64,000 nt of DNA, from NCBI GenBank assembly GCA_032191485.1, contig JAVDOI010000011.1, positions 755,963-819,962 of the forward strand, given 5' to 3'. This DNA comes from Leptoclinus maculatus. Taxonomy: Eukaryota; Chordata; Actinopteri; Perciformes; Stichaeidae. Positions within the stretch are counted from its first letter, which is position 1. Each line of letters starts with the position of its first letter. Shown one piece after another: positions 10,236 through 24,500 of this stretch. The position numbers and the translations under genes are program-made. The notes beneath the pieces were generated by a model, which did no database searches, had not been told where the DNA came from, and saw only the letters and a list, made by a program, of their open reading frames with translations.

Positions 10236-13200
10236 ATGATGGCCTCCAGCGACGTGGACAACCGGGGTGAAGGTAGATTAATATCAAGTGTTAAGAGTCT
10301 CTCCTTGGATCAGTGTAATATAGAGAGGAGGTACATAGACGCTGTGGGATTATTTGTAATCCCAGCTGGCAGGTAGACGCTGACTCGGCAAAGCTGCTTC
10401 CGTTTTCTTTTGGCTCAGCTGGTGTGTTGTTGGTTAGGAGGAAGCAGGAAGTTAGTGATAAAGGTGCACTATCTGTGATACATTTACTCCCAATCCACTT
10501 CTCCTCAGAGCGACTGACTAAATGAAATGATTTGTATCTAATTTCTTCTGTGATTCATTCAGATTTTAGTAAATAGTTTCTCTGAAGTCCATTAAAGACG
10601 AGCTCCTTTGAGCTCTGTGGCTTTTAAAGACGGCCTTCAGTTTCACTTCTCACACTACGAGTAGACCTTCCTTCACTAGAACATGCCTCCTCAGTTCCTC
10701 TCCGCTTGTAGAAGGACGATGAGAGTCACGAGACACTAAAGTAAACCTCACTGAAGCCGGCTGTGTGTGTGTGTGTGGTGAACACGTCTACTAACAGCAG
10801 GTAGCAGCAGGGCGACTCTTCTTCTGTGTGATCTGAAGGTTGTTCTTTACTCTGCCAAAGCAAAGAGTTCTCTATGTTCATCCGCTGCTTCACAGCAGAC
10901 TGTGTTATGCAGGAAGAAGATCAGCGTGAGTCTAAAAGTCATGAGATTATTTAACAAATCCTAAAGTTTCCCATTACTGGAGAGCATGAAGAGATTTAGC
11001 CCTAGTTCTGATCTAGTGACAGGAGAATGTTTCGGTCACATGTTCGTCTTTTTATTGTTGTGTTTTAGTCAAATATTCATCTCAAAAATGTTCTTAACGC
11101 TTCAAGTGTCGTCTATAGGTTGTGACTTGTTCAGTCTTGTTTTCCTTCTCTGTGCACGTTGGAAGTAGTTGTTCCAGAAATCAATAATCCGCCATCGTTG
11201 ATGTTTACATTTGTTCTCTATTGTCAAGTTAGCAAAAACACAAAGTCTCAGTGCTGCTCTGCAGTAATACACTTACCCTCATTGAGTGACCATCAGGGGG
11301 ATTTAGTCTGACAGTAACCTTGAACTGTGCCCCCACATCAGCGATGGGAATAGATTTGATTGATTCTAATGTTATTACAGATTGTACTCTCGCTCCATTC
11401 TTTATCAGTTACCTTGTTGATGCCTGATCAGTAGACCTACACGGGTGTTCAGCGTCACTGTCTTATTATCCCCGAGTGTAGAATATCTGCTTAATATCAT
11501 TCCAACAAGTTAAAATAAATTCCAATCGTTTCACAGACGGTACAAGCGGCACCGTTGTCGTCTTTGGAGCGGTTCTTCCTCTCCAGTTCTTCAGCAGCGT
11601 AGACGTCAGTTTCACGTCATGACGCGGAAAATAATATTAATAAATATTGAATATTACTTTGCATTGAAACCCATATATTGTCATTGTCCATTCTTCTGTT
11701 TTTCACAATATTGTTTAGTTTTTATTTATTTTTAAAGTTGATTTAAACCTGCGGTACATTGATTTCTAGTCTTGTTTTATTGTGGACAAAAAGGCTGTGA
11801 ACAGATATAGTTGACGCCAATAAATATCGATTATATATTTGATTTTTATAAACTTTTAAATTCCCAGTCCTACGCTCTGGAATAGAGAGAATGTGTTTAT
11901 CTCATGTGGAGTGTTTGTGAGAGAAACTCGTCCCACATCCTGTTGGTGCCACGCGACCAAAGGGCCTCACTACTTCTTCTCTCTTTTGCATTCTCTCCTT
12001 CGCGGCAGGTTCTTTGTTTTCCGACCCAATTCCATCAGAAATGGATGCGCTTTGTCCTTCTCCTCCAGGACCTTCCAGACCCCAGCGCTCCTACGAGAGG
12101 ATCGGAGGACGGGAGGGAACCTCGTAAGTATAATGAGGTCCGATATGTAACGGCGGCTGTTAGCCCGGCTCTAATGCAGAACGACCTGTTCTCCAGTTTC
12201 TGTCAGACTCTCATCCACCTGTTGAAGGGGAACATCGGTACGGGGCTGCTGGGGCTTCCTCTGGCTGTCAAGAACGCAGGCCTGGTGGTGAGTACGCAGC
12301 GTTATTACATCAGACGGGTCTGGAGAGGGTTTCTGATGTTCACAGCAGCACTAAAGAGCCGGGGTTGCGTTTGCATGTTGCACAGCTTTGACTAATTATT
12401 CACATGACTGATGCATATAAATTTCACTTCTTTGGCTCTCTCCAGGCTCTTTCCTTGTTCCCTACTTCCCTCCAGATGCATCACACACACCTTATGCATC
12501 ACACACACCTTATGCATCACACACACTCGCCCCCATGGAGTATATTCTATATACGCGTACCTGTGATCACGCTGGACTTTGTTCATCGTCCTCGTGGTTT
12601 CATTATGACGTCGTGACTTTAATCTTCAGTGTTGATCTTGCTCCTCTGTCTCTCTGCAGCTCGGCCCCATCAGCCTGCTGTGTATGGGAGTCATAGCGGT
12701 CCACTGCATGACGCTGCTGGTGAAATGTTCCCACCACCTCAGTGCAAAGTGAGTAACAACACCTCGAGAGTCTGAACGAGGGAAACCCTCATTTTCACTG
12801 GATTTCTGTCGTGTTAACGGACTTCCAGCAGGTAGAGAGAAACTAAACGTGGATGTTCACTCCGTCTCACAAAGCAAACAGCAAGGACGTCATGTGTCAA
12901 TAGACCACAATGCAATGCAGCCACGGTCTTAATGCCTTTTAATGGATTGGGCTTTTTGGACTTCACACTTGTAAAGGGAAACCTGGGTGGTTTGTGCAAA
13001 TACAGGATGTTTGGCTTCCCTCTGTGCTCCTCGTTCCCGGAGCTCCGGTGGTAATCTCGACTACTTCCCATTAAACTGGACAGAGAGATCCAGTGGCTCC
13101 TAATCAAAGTCCCTCTCCTGGTGGTTCACATGATGTTGTCTTTCACTGTAGATCAGCTGTTTGTTTCCAGAGACAACTTCTGGTCTCTACCTCCGTCCCC

Positions 13201-14808
13201 TCACAGCGGGGCCACTGTGGCTCCTTTCTCTCGTATTATCTTAACGCCGTGAAGCTTCTGCTCTGCGTTTTGTTTTCGCTTGTTAGCTTGGCTGTGCCAA
13301 CAGTGACGGATTACACTTTCAGGCATGAGACTTTTCCGCCGTTCGGCGGATTTCCGCCGTTTTTAGAACTCCAGAGACCATTTCTGAGATCAGTGTAAAT
13401 CCGAATTTTTTTTTTTGGGGTGGGGGGGGGGGTGTTAAGAATACCTCCGTGGGCTCTGACGATCGCGTGTGAACATGTGAACACACTGTGACTCGGTAAC
13501 TATCCGGAGCGCTTCTACTCGTATCATTGTCTTAATGTATGTGCTTGCTAACATAACGATAAAAAGCAGAGTACGTCGAGAGCCAGCAGAGCCAGCGTTT
13601 CTCCGATTGGAGTGAGACGAGGAGAAAAGGTGATGTCGTGATCTTCACAATAAAACATCTTTGATGTGACGTGTCGAGTCTTGGCCAATCAGCGTTCAGA
13701 TGTCTACAGCGTCTTCATTTCCCTCCGTTAAAGTTTAAGTTCCGTTATGTTCCGTTACCGTTCAGACTTGCTGGTTAAGTTAACGTCCACTGCATGCGGA
13801 ACTCTGTCGACTGTTAACGTTCGTCATTATCGCGAATTTGGAGGAAAAAACGTAACGTGATGAAACATGAAGCCCCCCCCCCCCCCCCGTGTTCCGGTTC
13901 AGTTCACGCGGTCACTCGTTAACATTAAACCAGAACACCGGCGGATCTGCTGGCAGGTTGTTTTTTTTAACTCAAAGTAGAATCAAAGGCCCAGATACTG
14001 ACGAGATGATGAGGTCAAAGAGGAGGCTGTTTGTGTAGTGCAGCTTGACGCAGGGCTGAGCTGTGAGTGGAGCTGGGCCTGGATAAAGGTGGAGGTCTAA
14101 ACAGACGTGAGTACAGCTTCCTGCTGTCACAGTGTTTTAAATACATTGATGAGGCAGGTCTGCTGAATGCAGCCTCTGCTCCAAGGAGATAAAGTACAGC
14201 AACAAGGGCTCACGTGCCCTCTTATCACACTACCAGACACTGTTCACTGTAATGACCACAGCCAGAGTAGATTATCATTTTAATTTAAATAATATAACTG
14301 GATTGAATGCATATTAATTGCAAATAGAAGATAGGCCACTATTCTAACAGCTGTACAGTAACAGTAGAAGTTAATATGAAGATGTACAGTAACAGTAGAA
14401 GTTAATATGAAGACATACAGTAACAGTAGCAGTTAATATGAAGACATACAGTAACAGGGTTCAATGAAAACTAATCACAAGCTAACTAGCCAGCTGTTCA
14501 ACTGGAGCTTAAATAGTGATAAATAACCGAATAATAAATTATTCTTTTGCTTAAAGAGTAAATATGGTCTTATCACTAAATGTTATTCTCAGAGTACACC
14601 AGAGTGCTACATTTTAAAGATCATATTTAAAAATGAAAATTCATGCCACCAGCACCCCCCCCCCCCCCCCCCCCCTAGAAATGTTGTGTTGATAATGTTC
14701 CTCCCTTTTCAGCATTTGTCAGTCTCATGCCTGACTTTGTTTAGGCGTCTCTCTCTCTCTCTCTCTCTCTCCACGCTTATCCTGCTGTGTAAACAGCAGC
14801 ATACAGGT

Positions 14809-14890
<82 letters not shown>

Positions 14891-15478
14891 AGAGCAGCTC
14901 CACCAGTAAATGTCCTCACCTGTCCACTTTAAACCCATCAGATTATGTAAAAAGGAACCAATGAGGCAATAAACCTCAAAGTATATGATCCATTATCTGA
15001 GTGACAGCTGCTGTTGTGTGAGGTGACTCGACACACTCTTTATCGTGTGTGTGTGTGTGCGTGTGTGAAGAGTTAACAGTCGACCCGCCTGTCTACGCCG
15101 TGTCTCCCGCCCTTTGCCCTCTTCATGCAGGGATGTACACACCAGCTGAGCCAAAGAGGATTAAGCAGATGGGGCGTGTGAATGCAGAGCTTCCACCACG
15201 AAGCTTCTACAGGAGTCAAGATATCCATCTGAGACGAGACGCTTCTGTTTCTTTACTGCAGAGTCAGCGTCAACACTTCCTCTTGTTCCGTCATAAACAC
15301 ACAGGAGCAACGGGACGCAGTTACTGAACCTTTAAATATGTACTTCACCTCTCGTCTTCATTAGCTGTTACTCTCTCTCTTTCTGTTAATTTAGCAGCTG
15401 TTTCGGCAGTACATGGTTTCATAATGTCACGTTTATCTGCAGGTTTAGGGTTATAGTGGTTTTACTAGTTGGCCTCTT

Positions 15479-15544
<66 letters not shown>

Positions 15545-18500
15545 ATGGTGTGTGTGAGTGTCTGTAACTGTGTTCCTGCAAAGCTCCAATGCGTGCATGT
15601 AGCACCATTATACGTTGTAAGAACACAGCGACTGTAAAGCTCACTGGTGCAGAGACAGGACGAGCTGCATGATATCTAAATATTAACGTATGAGATCTGT
15701 GTACAGAGGTTCGTTCAGTCGCAGTGTCTCGTCCCCAAAGGGAAACTGTAATCCAACCACATGAAGACCGTGTCAGTTTAAAGATGTGATTATTTTGTTT
15801 GTGTCCCGTCCAGGATGGACCGCCCGTCTCTCAGTTACGGCGAGGCGATGCAGTACGGGATGGAGAACGTGCCGTGGCTCAGGAGACACTCTCAGTGGGG
15901 AAAGTAAGACCGACGTTTAGAAGTTCCCTTTGGAAATAACACCGGAGTTTCTTTTATGTTGTGTGTTTGAACTCATTTAATGAAACTGTATTCAGTAACG
16001 TCCATGTTTCAGTAAATGATCTAGTTCTTAAGGCGTAATGCATCAGCTCAGTCTCATGAGGGTATAACTACTGTGTCAGAGGCTCTCCCACTGCTGCTTC
16101 TCATTTTCTCAATTTAACTTTCATTTGTTAAAGCCAATAACACACATTTGCCTCAGAGGGCTTTACAATCTGTACAACATCCGATGTCCTTGGATCCTCG
16201 GGAGAGCAACTACTGAAGGATTCCTCTCCCGGAACAGATAGAAGTGCACATGTCATGTGTGGAGAGTATTCTATAAAGACAGATCTGTAATAGCTCCTCA
16301 TGTTTCTACACAATGTCTCATTTCTGTGAGGTTTTCTGGACACATTGCTGTAACTTGGTACTACTTGTCTACTACTGTAGAAGTATTTAGTTCAGGCTGA
16401 ATATTTACCGTGTCAGCGTTCTTCCCTTTTGTCCGACCTCTTCTCTCTCAGACAGACGGTGAACTTGTTTCTAATCATCACCCAGCTCGGCTTCTGCTGC
16501 GTCTACTTTGTCTTCCTCAGTGACAATATCAAGCAGGTGCTGAACACACACACACACACACAAGCGATTTTAAAGAGATATTTTGGATTGTTTAGAAGTG
16601 GGGCTGACCTCTGACCTCCACCGCTCTAAACATAATGAAGAGGTTGAGCTCAGATCTAAAGGTGTGAACACGTTTCTGTTTTCTCTGCTCATGGATTTGG
16701 CTCAGTTTGAGTGCTCACGTGAAGGTTGTTTTTAGGTTACATGGTAGTTCCCACAGTTATGTAAGAGTACTGCTCGTACATGTACTCACAGAACAGTGAG
16801 AAGGTTTCAGTGTTGACTCACACGGGAGAGGAGTCACATGCTGCAGCTTCAATAGAATACAATAGAACTACATCTAACAGTCGTTGCACTGATACAAATA
16901 CAATTATTATGCATGAGGGGGGGGGGGGGGGGGGTAGAAATGGAAACGGCTTTAGAGGATTTGCAGGAACTTGCATGAGGAAATATGTGATATGGATATT
17001 TTAAACCTCTTTATCTTTGCTTTCTTAAATATGAGAGACATTTTCACAAAAGCTGTCGTGTTTCTGTGAGTAGAAAACTCTTCAGATAATCCTGATAATA
17101 AAGAGCGACTGTGGTCCTGGTTAGACTTTATTACTGCAGTACCGCTTCTCACCACTAGGTGGTGATGTCTGTCTCCTGTGTTGGTCTCCTTTCTTCCTCT
17201 GTGACATGAAAGCAACGCAGAGTAATAACTTCATTGAAACCAAACTTCTTTTGGGAGTTACCTACCTGTACTCACCACAGTATGGAAAACCATTCCGCCA
17301 GTGAAACAATAAATAAGATGATATCCTGTGTCAATATAGTGAGAAACCTTTTTAAAATAATGAAATTTTATCTCAAAATATTGACTTTGTGTCTCAAAAT
17401 ATTGAGTTGAAAGCTTCTCTTTATTTTAAGATACCAACTCATTGTTGAGAGATGAGGAAGTCGTTATTTTGGGGAAAGTTTCTCAGTATTTTGAGATATT
17501 AAGTCATTATACTAAGACAGTGTTTCAGTATTTTGGAATACTAACTTATCATCTTGAGAAAGTTCCCATAATCCTATTCATCATCATCATACTGGTGGAA
17601 TTGGCTTCCATAGCAAAGTGAGGTGTCCCTCGTGAAGATGTCTTCAGGCACCAGTCTCATTCATGAACGGACTCGTTCCTCCGCGCTCACCTTCTCCATT
17701 CCTCACCAGGTGGTCGAAGCCGCCAACGCCACCACCTTCAACTGCCAAATGAACTACACCAACCAGACCCAGGTCCTGGTGCCGAGCTTCGACTCCCGCC
17801 TCTACATGCTCTGCTTCCTGCCCGCCATCGTCCTGCTGGTGTTCACCCCCGACCTCCGGTGCCTGGCCCCCTTCTCTCTGATTGCCAACCTGATGATGAC
17901 GGCCAGCCTGGTGCTCATCTACTTCTACTCGCTCACGGTGAAGCGCCACATTTATCTCCTCTCTGCTTTTAACCTTCATTACCTCAGACAGGATTTACTG
18001 CTTCTCCGCTCAGCATGTTCTCGCTCTGACTACGTTTACATGCACACACTAAACGGCTGTAAACATGTGTGCTCTACATGCGCTCCAGCAGACCGAGTAC
18101 TCCATAATCCCTGTTGACAGATGTCACCTGTATCATATTTAACCAGGTTTTGCATATTTTAGCTCCAGCTTGTGCCTCCGTTTGTGTTACTTGAGGTTTT
18201 ACTTCATATATCCACAAACTACGGAAGCCCTGAGAGGAAGTGAGAAAAACAAATATGTGGTGATTCATTTTGATTTTGATTATGTTTATGACTTCAGAGC
18301 AGGTTTTTCTTTTGTTGCCTTTTTTACAGGTGAGAAAGATTAAAGTGATTTATAAAGATTATTCTGTTAAAACCTGATCTACAGTCATTAAGGAGAGAAA
18401 AACACTTTAGATCAGACTTGAAGTAGATCAGCAGATTATTATTATTTCTCACTTTCCTCCCATAACTAACGGAGAAGAGATGATTATTTTCTGCTTCTGA

Positions 18501-21500
18501 TACTTTTCCTGATCTGTGTTTTCTGTCATGAACGGAAAAAAACGAGTTTAAAAAACTGTGAATAAATCTGAATTCCTGAGCTGAAACACTTAAACTTAAC
18601 TTAAACAGATGTAGACCTCTATGAATCTAAAAGATGAGGAAGACGAAGATGTCAACATGACTGACTTCATAACAATATTTCTCTAGATTAATTTCTTATT
18701 AAAGTTATCAAAGTGAGAGATTCACTGTGAAGAGGACTAAAGTACGTGAATATTACGGTATGTTTCTGGAATGCAGATGAAGCAGTGTAATCCAATGTGA
18801 GATTTTCTTGAGTGTTTATAATGTTTCCACCCTGCTGCTCGGGTTCTGGGGTTCTTATGGATTACAGGACAACCGGTGGCGACAGTCTCCAGATGAGCTG
18901 TTTAGGGTATTTCGTCATGCACCTTCTGCAGCTGTACAGATACAAAAGCAGTCGTGTTGCCTGAGAAACAGCCGTGTCCTGAAAACAAAGCAATTTCTTG
19001 CATCAGACATCTTTCAAAGATTGAGCACTAAGAGAGATATGTGGCCCTTAAGGTGTTTATGTGGCTGATGAGTCACCAGAGCAAGAGACCGGTGAACTCT
19101 ATAAGCGTTGGGAAAACTGGTTGCTGGGGTTGTATAAAGATATTGAAGTGTCGACAGACGAGGGTAACACTTTACATTGGCCGTCTTCAATGTAACGGCT
19201 AAAGAAAAATGACTCCGTCAGCGCTTAGATTGGTTCCCTACGAGCCTCTCTTTCACCATACATTCCTAATGACTCTACGTCGTGGTTTAGGGTGTTAGGG
19301 TGTTACTTATCAAAGTACCGTAATCACATTTAAGTGCTCTATTACAAGCAGTCATTTGCGTGCGTTGACCAACAAACGAGTGGCGTGTCGATGCTCGATC
19401 TGATTACAAATGAACCTCTTGACTGTAGATGTGATGGGATCAGATGTGGAAGAGCAGCCGGAGCATTCAACAAACCCTTGGACTCAAATAAGATGATGCA
19501 GTTTTTGCAGAATGTAGAGTTAATGTTCTTCTTTCTTCTTTCCCTGCAGAACATCAAGTACCCCATCGACCTGCCCAAAGTGGGCAGAGCTATAGACTAC
19601 CCTCTCTTCTTTGGGACGGCCATCTTTGCCTTCGAAGGGATCGGAGTGGTACGTGACGGACCGATGTTAACTAAGTGATGAAGCACAAGGGTCAAACGCG
19701 TTAACATCTAAACAGTTAAAGCACATTTACATCCGTCTCTGCAGGTTCTTCCTCTGGAGAACAAGATGGAGAGGCCTCAGAGGTTCCTCCCGGTCCTGTA
19801 TCTGGGGATGGGCATCGTCACCTTCCTCTACATCAGCCTGGGCACCATCGGATACATGTGCTTTGGAGAGCACATAGGCGGGAGCATCACTCTCAACCTG
19901 CCAAACTGCTGGTGAGATAACAACATCAACACTCCCCGGATTACAAATGGATATACTTTTAAGAGCATTACGGCGTTTGCTTCACTACTTTGTCTATTTA
20001 TGTCTGTGGATTTCTCCTAAATTAACAAAGTTACCGTTAGATAATGCCTCATTTGCACCTCGGCAGTTCTTTTGTAAATGGGGAAAAGAACCCCGTCACC
20101 TCCAGGAAACAGGTCCCAGGTGTTCAAGCAGATCTACCACAGTTCATGAAGACCAGGTGTTTTCAATATTGAGACTAAATCATCGTGTAATTGTACGATG
20201 GCTATTCAAACCCTTTGGATTATCGCCTTGTTAATTGGTGGAGTCGTCCGTGCACACGCAGAGCTAATCATCAATCTACAGACGTTCCATGCAGAGCAGG
20301 TTAGGAGAATAATCCTCACGTTCTCAGAGAGAACTCACTGAGCTGACTGTCTGTGGTGTGGGTCTTCAGGTTCGTAGATGATGACTTAACGGCGCTCATC
20401 TTCTCCTCGTTTTCTCATTACTTGTTACTATCGTCACGTCTTTTTTAAAATGCCCGTAATAAATTATGTAATAGAATGCATGATTTGATGCTTTAATGGT
20501 CGTGGGATCAGAACTTAATCCCTCAGGGTCTGAGGTCACTTATCATAGGAACTGAGTAATGCACAGTGGTAAAGTCTCCTTTCTGTTTCTTTCCTCTCTC
20601 TCCAGGACGTACCAGGCGGTGAAGCTGCTGTACTGTTTCGGTATTTTCATCACCTTCGCCCTTCAGTTCTACGTTCCTGCAGAGATCCTCATTCCTCCGG
20701 TGTTGGCCCGCGTGTCTGAGAGGTGGCAGACGCCCGTCAACCTGCTGCTCCGCACCGTCTTGGTCATCTTCACATGTGAGTTAGCAAACAGACTAAATCA
20801 CGCAGGCTTCCGTCCACAGTGGAGCGCACCGCTACTGTGGATTCTTTTGCCATTTTGATGTCCGGTAAGTCATTTTGAGTGTAAATGGGAACGAAGCTAA
20901 ATCCTGATCCTTGAATTTTGGCCGAGAGCTGCAGAAAACAAGGAGATAGAAATCAAGCTTAAGTTCCCACACACACACGCACACACGCACACACACGTAT
21001 CTTCTTTTTTTAAATCAGGGTTTTTCCTGCATAGAGTTTTAAAGTGACGGCCTCCTTCAGATTTGGTTCCAGCTCGAGTGTCTTCATGGGAAAACACTAT
21101 TTTCCAGCAAACGTTGCACTTTGTTGCTCATCAATAACGTAGAATGTTTCGTCCTGCATCTAATCTCTTAAATCAATGGTTCCCAACCTGGGGGGGGGGG
21201 GGTCACGACCCCTCAAGGTGCCCAAATACAGTCACCAGATCCTTCAAATGAAAGCAGAATATGAAAGTAGACGTGACTTTTATGTTTTCAGTTTGCTCGT
21301 CTGTTCGTCGGTCCATCCCGTTCTCTTCAACGTAATGTGTCAGGAGCGCCTGGGAGGGAACTTCTTTACATGCTGCCAGTTCAACTCAGGTAATCTTGAG
21401 TCCAAACTTCCACCGTAGCACCAGGTGTGTCAGGGGGGGGGGGGAAGAAGTCTCTCCCCTCCCCCAGGATGGGGCGGGTCTTATAGGCTGAAGGCAGTGG

Positions 21501-24500
21501 CCAGCTGCCTCCAATCTGCTTGATGGCCTCACGCTCTAACCAACCAGGACACAGGGACACAACACGCACGAGTCCCGGCAGAGGCCCCGGGGCCGTCGCA
21601 CAGGATAAAAGGATGAAGTGATGACATTCTGAACAGACACGGATGTAAACGGCACCTCGACTGTTTGGTGTAGGAATACAAATTCTAGTTTTTGATGAGC
21701 CACGAGCCGTAACGGTCCACTGCTCTACTCTTAGTTCATAACGCTGAATAATATACTTACCGGCTGCTTTGACGTGTTTTGGAGATTTCTCATTAAACTT
21801 GGATTCGCTGCCTCACAGACATATTTTTGTAAAATACATTTTTATAGTTTTAAATTGTTCTTCCGTCTTCTATTACGTGTATTTCCCTCTAACATGCGTA
21901 CGCGTCGGTAGTGGCCGTGTTGGTATAGTGCAGAATGTAACCTCTGTTATTTCCACTTCGTCTGTCGGTGTTGTGTGTCTACAAACTGGTGGCGATGTGA
22001 AGTGCTTCATATAAAAGCCTCCGTTAAAACGATGGGAGATGTGAAGGTTTCATAATAATATAGCAGATAAATGTGACGATCTACAGTTGAGTCTGATGGA
22101 GATGCTGGTTTCTCAGCACCGGGGACTACTTAAGACCTTCGTATTAATACGTGTGCTTCGTTGAACAGCATTGTGTGTGGGGGAAGTAGGAAATGGAGCA
22201 GAGAACAAGATGCTCTGTAGAGGCAGAGATGCATATCTTATACCGCTTATTGGACTCCTTTAGAGAGACGTCACTGATGCTTTCTAACAGCAGGTCTGTG
22301 TGTGTGTGTGTGTACAGTTGGTTTAATCCAGTACTTCATGTTATATAATAAAACATGTCAAGCAGTTCACTCGTCACCTCACGTGGCACGGAGTGAAGCC
22401 TGAAGTCCCGTCAGACTTAATTGAGTTATGGAACAGCAGGCATCGCTTGTTAGCTTCGGGATCTTAATTACATTCATTAATGCTGTGATTGGAGCCTGTA
22501 GAACATTATGCAAACTCTACGCGGTACAGGTTTCTGCACATGCATGTTGATGAGATGATAAAAGGTAATGCATGCATGCATGTGCCACATCATGTCCGCA
22601 GGTCATATGCAAAGCTGCTCGTGGTTTAATTGAGTGTGTGTTGTGTGTGTGTGTGTGTGTGTGAGGAGATGGTGCAGGAACAAGAAAAGACTTGTTTCCA
22701 GTGGGAGCCGGAAACAAGTCTCCTACACATAAACATCTTCGATATTGCTTTTTTGGTTTTGAATCGAATACAAGATGAGACCGAAGCAGAGCATTGTCTT
22801 TATGTGTGGAGTAGATCTTGAGATGTCTGTCTTTGAATCAACAGTAGATGTCGGTTCTTTGCTGTCCGGAGGGAGAAGCTTTGTCCTCTTTACACTACTG
22901 CGACCGCATTTATTTAAATATTGTGACTTTGTTTCTGTCGGTCTGCGTTGCAACCAGGCGGCAACCTCCAGTTCTCCAAGTAAAGCCAAAGCTTCATGTG
23001 TTAAAACTGCATTCTCTCTAGTGTCCACCAGGGGGCGACTCCTCTGGTTGTATAGAAGTCTATGAGAAGATGACTCTACTTCTCTCTTGATTTATTACCT
23101 CAGTAAACATTGTAAACATGAGTTTATGGTCTCAATCTCTAGTTTCAAGTCTTCTTCAATACAGCATGATGTTCATTTAGTAAATGATGGTCCATTTAGA
23201 GTCAAACAGACCATAAAGCAGGGCGTGCTTTAGGGGCGGGGCTACACAGTGATTGACAGGTGACCCCTGAACGTCACACAGAGCCGGTGCATCACTCTCT
23301 GTAAGCTCTCTAAATGTTACAAAGAGATATTTGAATGTCTAACAGCATATCACAGACACTTAAACTCAGACACTAATAACCAGAGCGATGTGAGGGTTTA
23401 GAAGCCTGAATGATGTCTCGTCTTAAAAAGTTGTTGCCTCCCCTAAAAGCGCGAGGAATCATTTTGTCTCGTTTGACATGCTTGTTTACTTGATGCATCG
23501 TTGACATTTTCAAATGTCTTAGCTTAATGTGAGATTAGCCAACAAATCGTCTCGGTGGTAAGTCTCCCTTCTGAGTGACTGATGGTGAGACGTTTATTCT
23601 GTTTCTCTTGATTTGCAGTCAGATAAGAGCTAAAAGAGAAGGACGCCCTCAGCAAACTCTCTCTGGCTCTCTCGCTCTCAGCTTTGACTTGCGCTCTGCT
23701 TTAAAGTTCAGGACATTTCATTGCAGTGAGATTTCGTCTGAAGTGAGCACTCTCTATTCTAATGTAGCTGAGGGTTGAAGGAGCTTACCGCTGCTTGTTC
23801 TGGATCAAAAGGCCTCTGAGTGACAGCTGTAGGGATGCCGTGTGGCTCTTCCTTTTTTCTTGCCGCTGTATGAGCCATGATACCATTATGTCACGCGGTT
23901 TGAAAAAGGATTGCCTCCAAGGCAGAGGACTTGGATCGGCGTTTGATCCGGTGATGAATCTCAAATGGGCGTTCTTAATGGCGAACCGTCATTCTTAACC
24001 AACAGAAGAAGATGGAGGACTTCCAAAGCCACCTCAAAGGAACAAGCCTTGTTAAGCTACGTCATCCGGTTGTGATCGATAGCGAACACTTGGCCTATGT
24101 CCCGTCTTTTAAAGCTGCATTAATCCTGTTCTTTTGGCCACTAGGGCGCAGACCAACACAACGAGCTTGTGAGGAACATGTCTGGCTCTTTAGCTCATAG
24201 ATGGTTCACTGTTGTTTTTCCACCAGCTGTGACTCCCTTATCCAGATGAGCCAGCGTTGTTAAAGCCGATACGTGTGCGATTCGATTCCAATTCTTGCTT
24301 TCCACAATAACCCCTTTTTTAAAGGAGCTTTAAATACACAACTTGTGTTCACGCATACACCCGTACTTGCTGAGAAGACATGAAGCTTTTATTTTTCCTG
24401 CCTGTGTTGGCTTCTTTTGTCTGAGTCACTTTTTCACAAGCTTGAGCTGAGCAGCCAGTGTGTGTTGTTAGAGCCGTTGATGGGAACAAGAGAGGACGTG

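Noticed and set aside
14686..14964. ORFs with poly-TH or poly-CV runs here and at 39424-39899, 49248-49571, 53445-54128, 55392-55926
   Set aside because: Translations of CA/GT microsatellites, with no conserved flanking protein sequence.
17644..17979. 111-codon minus-strand ORF
   Set aside because: Shadow of slc36a1 exon 8, which is in phase with both neighbours.
24139..24152. Another CTCF-like word (CCACTAGGGCGCAG)
   Set aside because: Weaker match, single occurrence, not associated with the repeat family. Such words are expected by chance in 64 kb.
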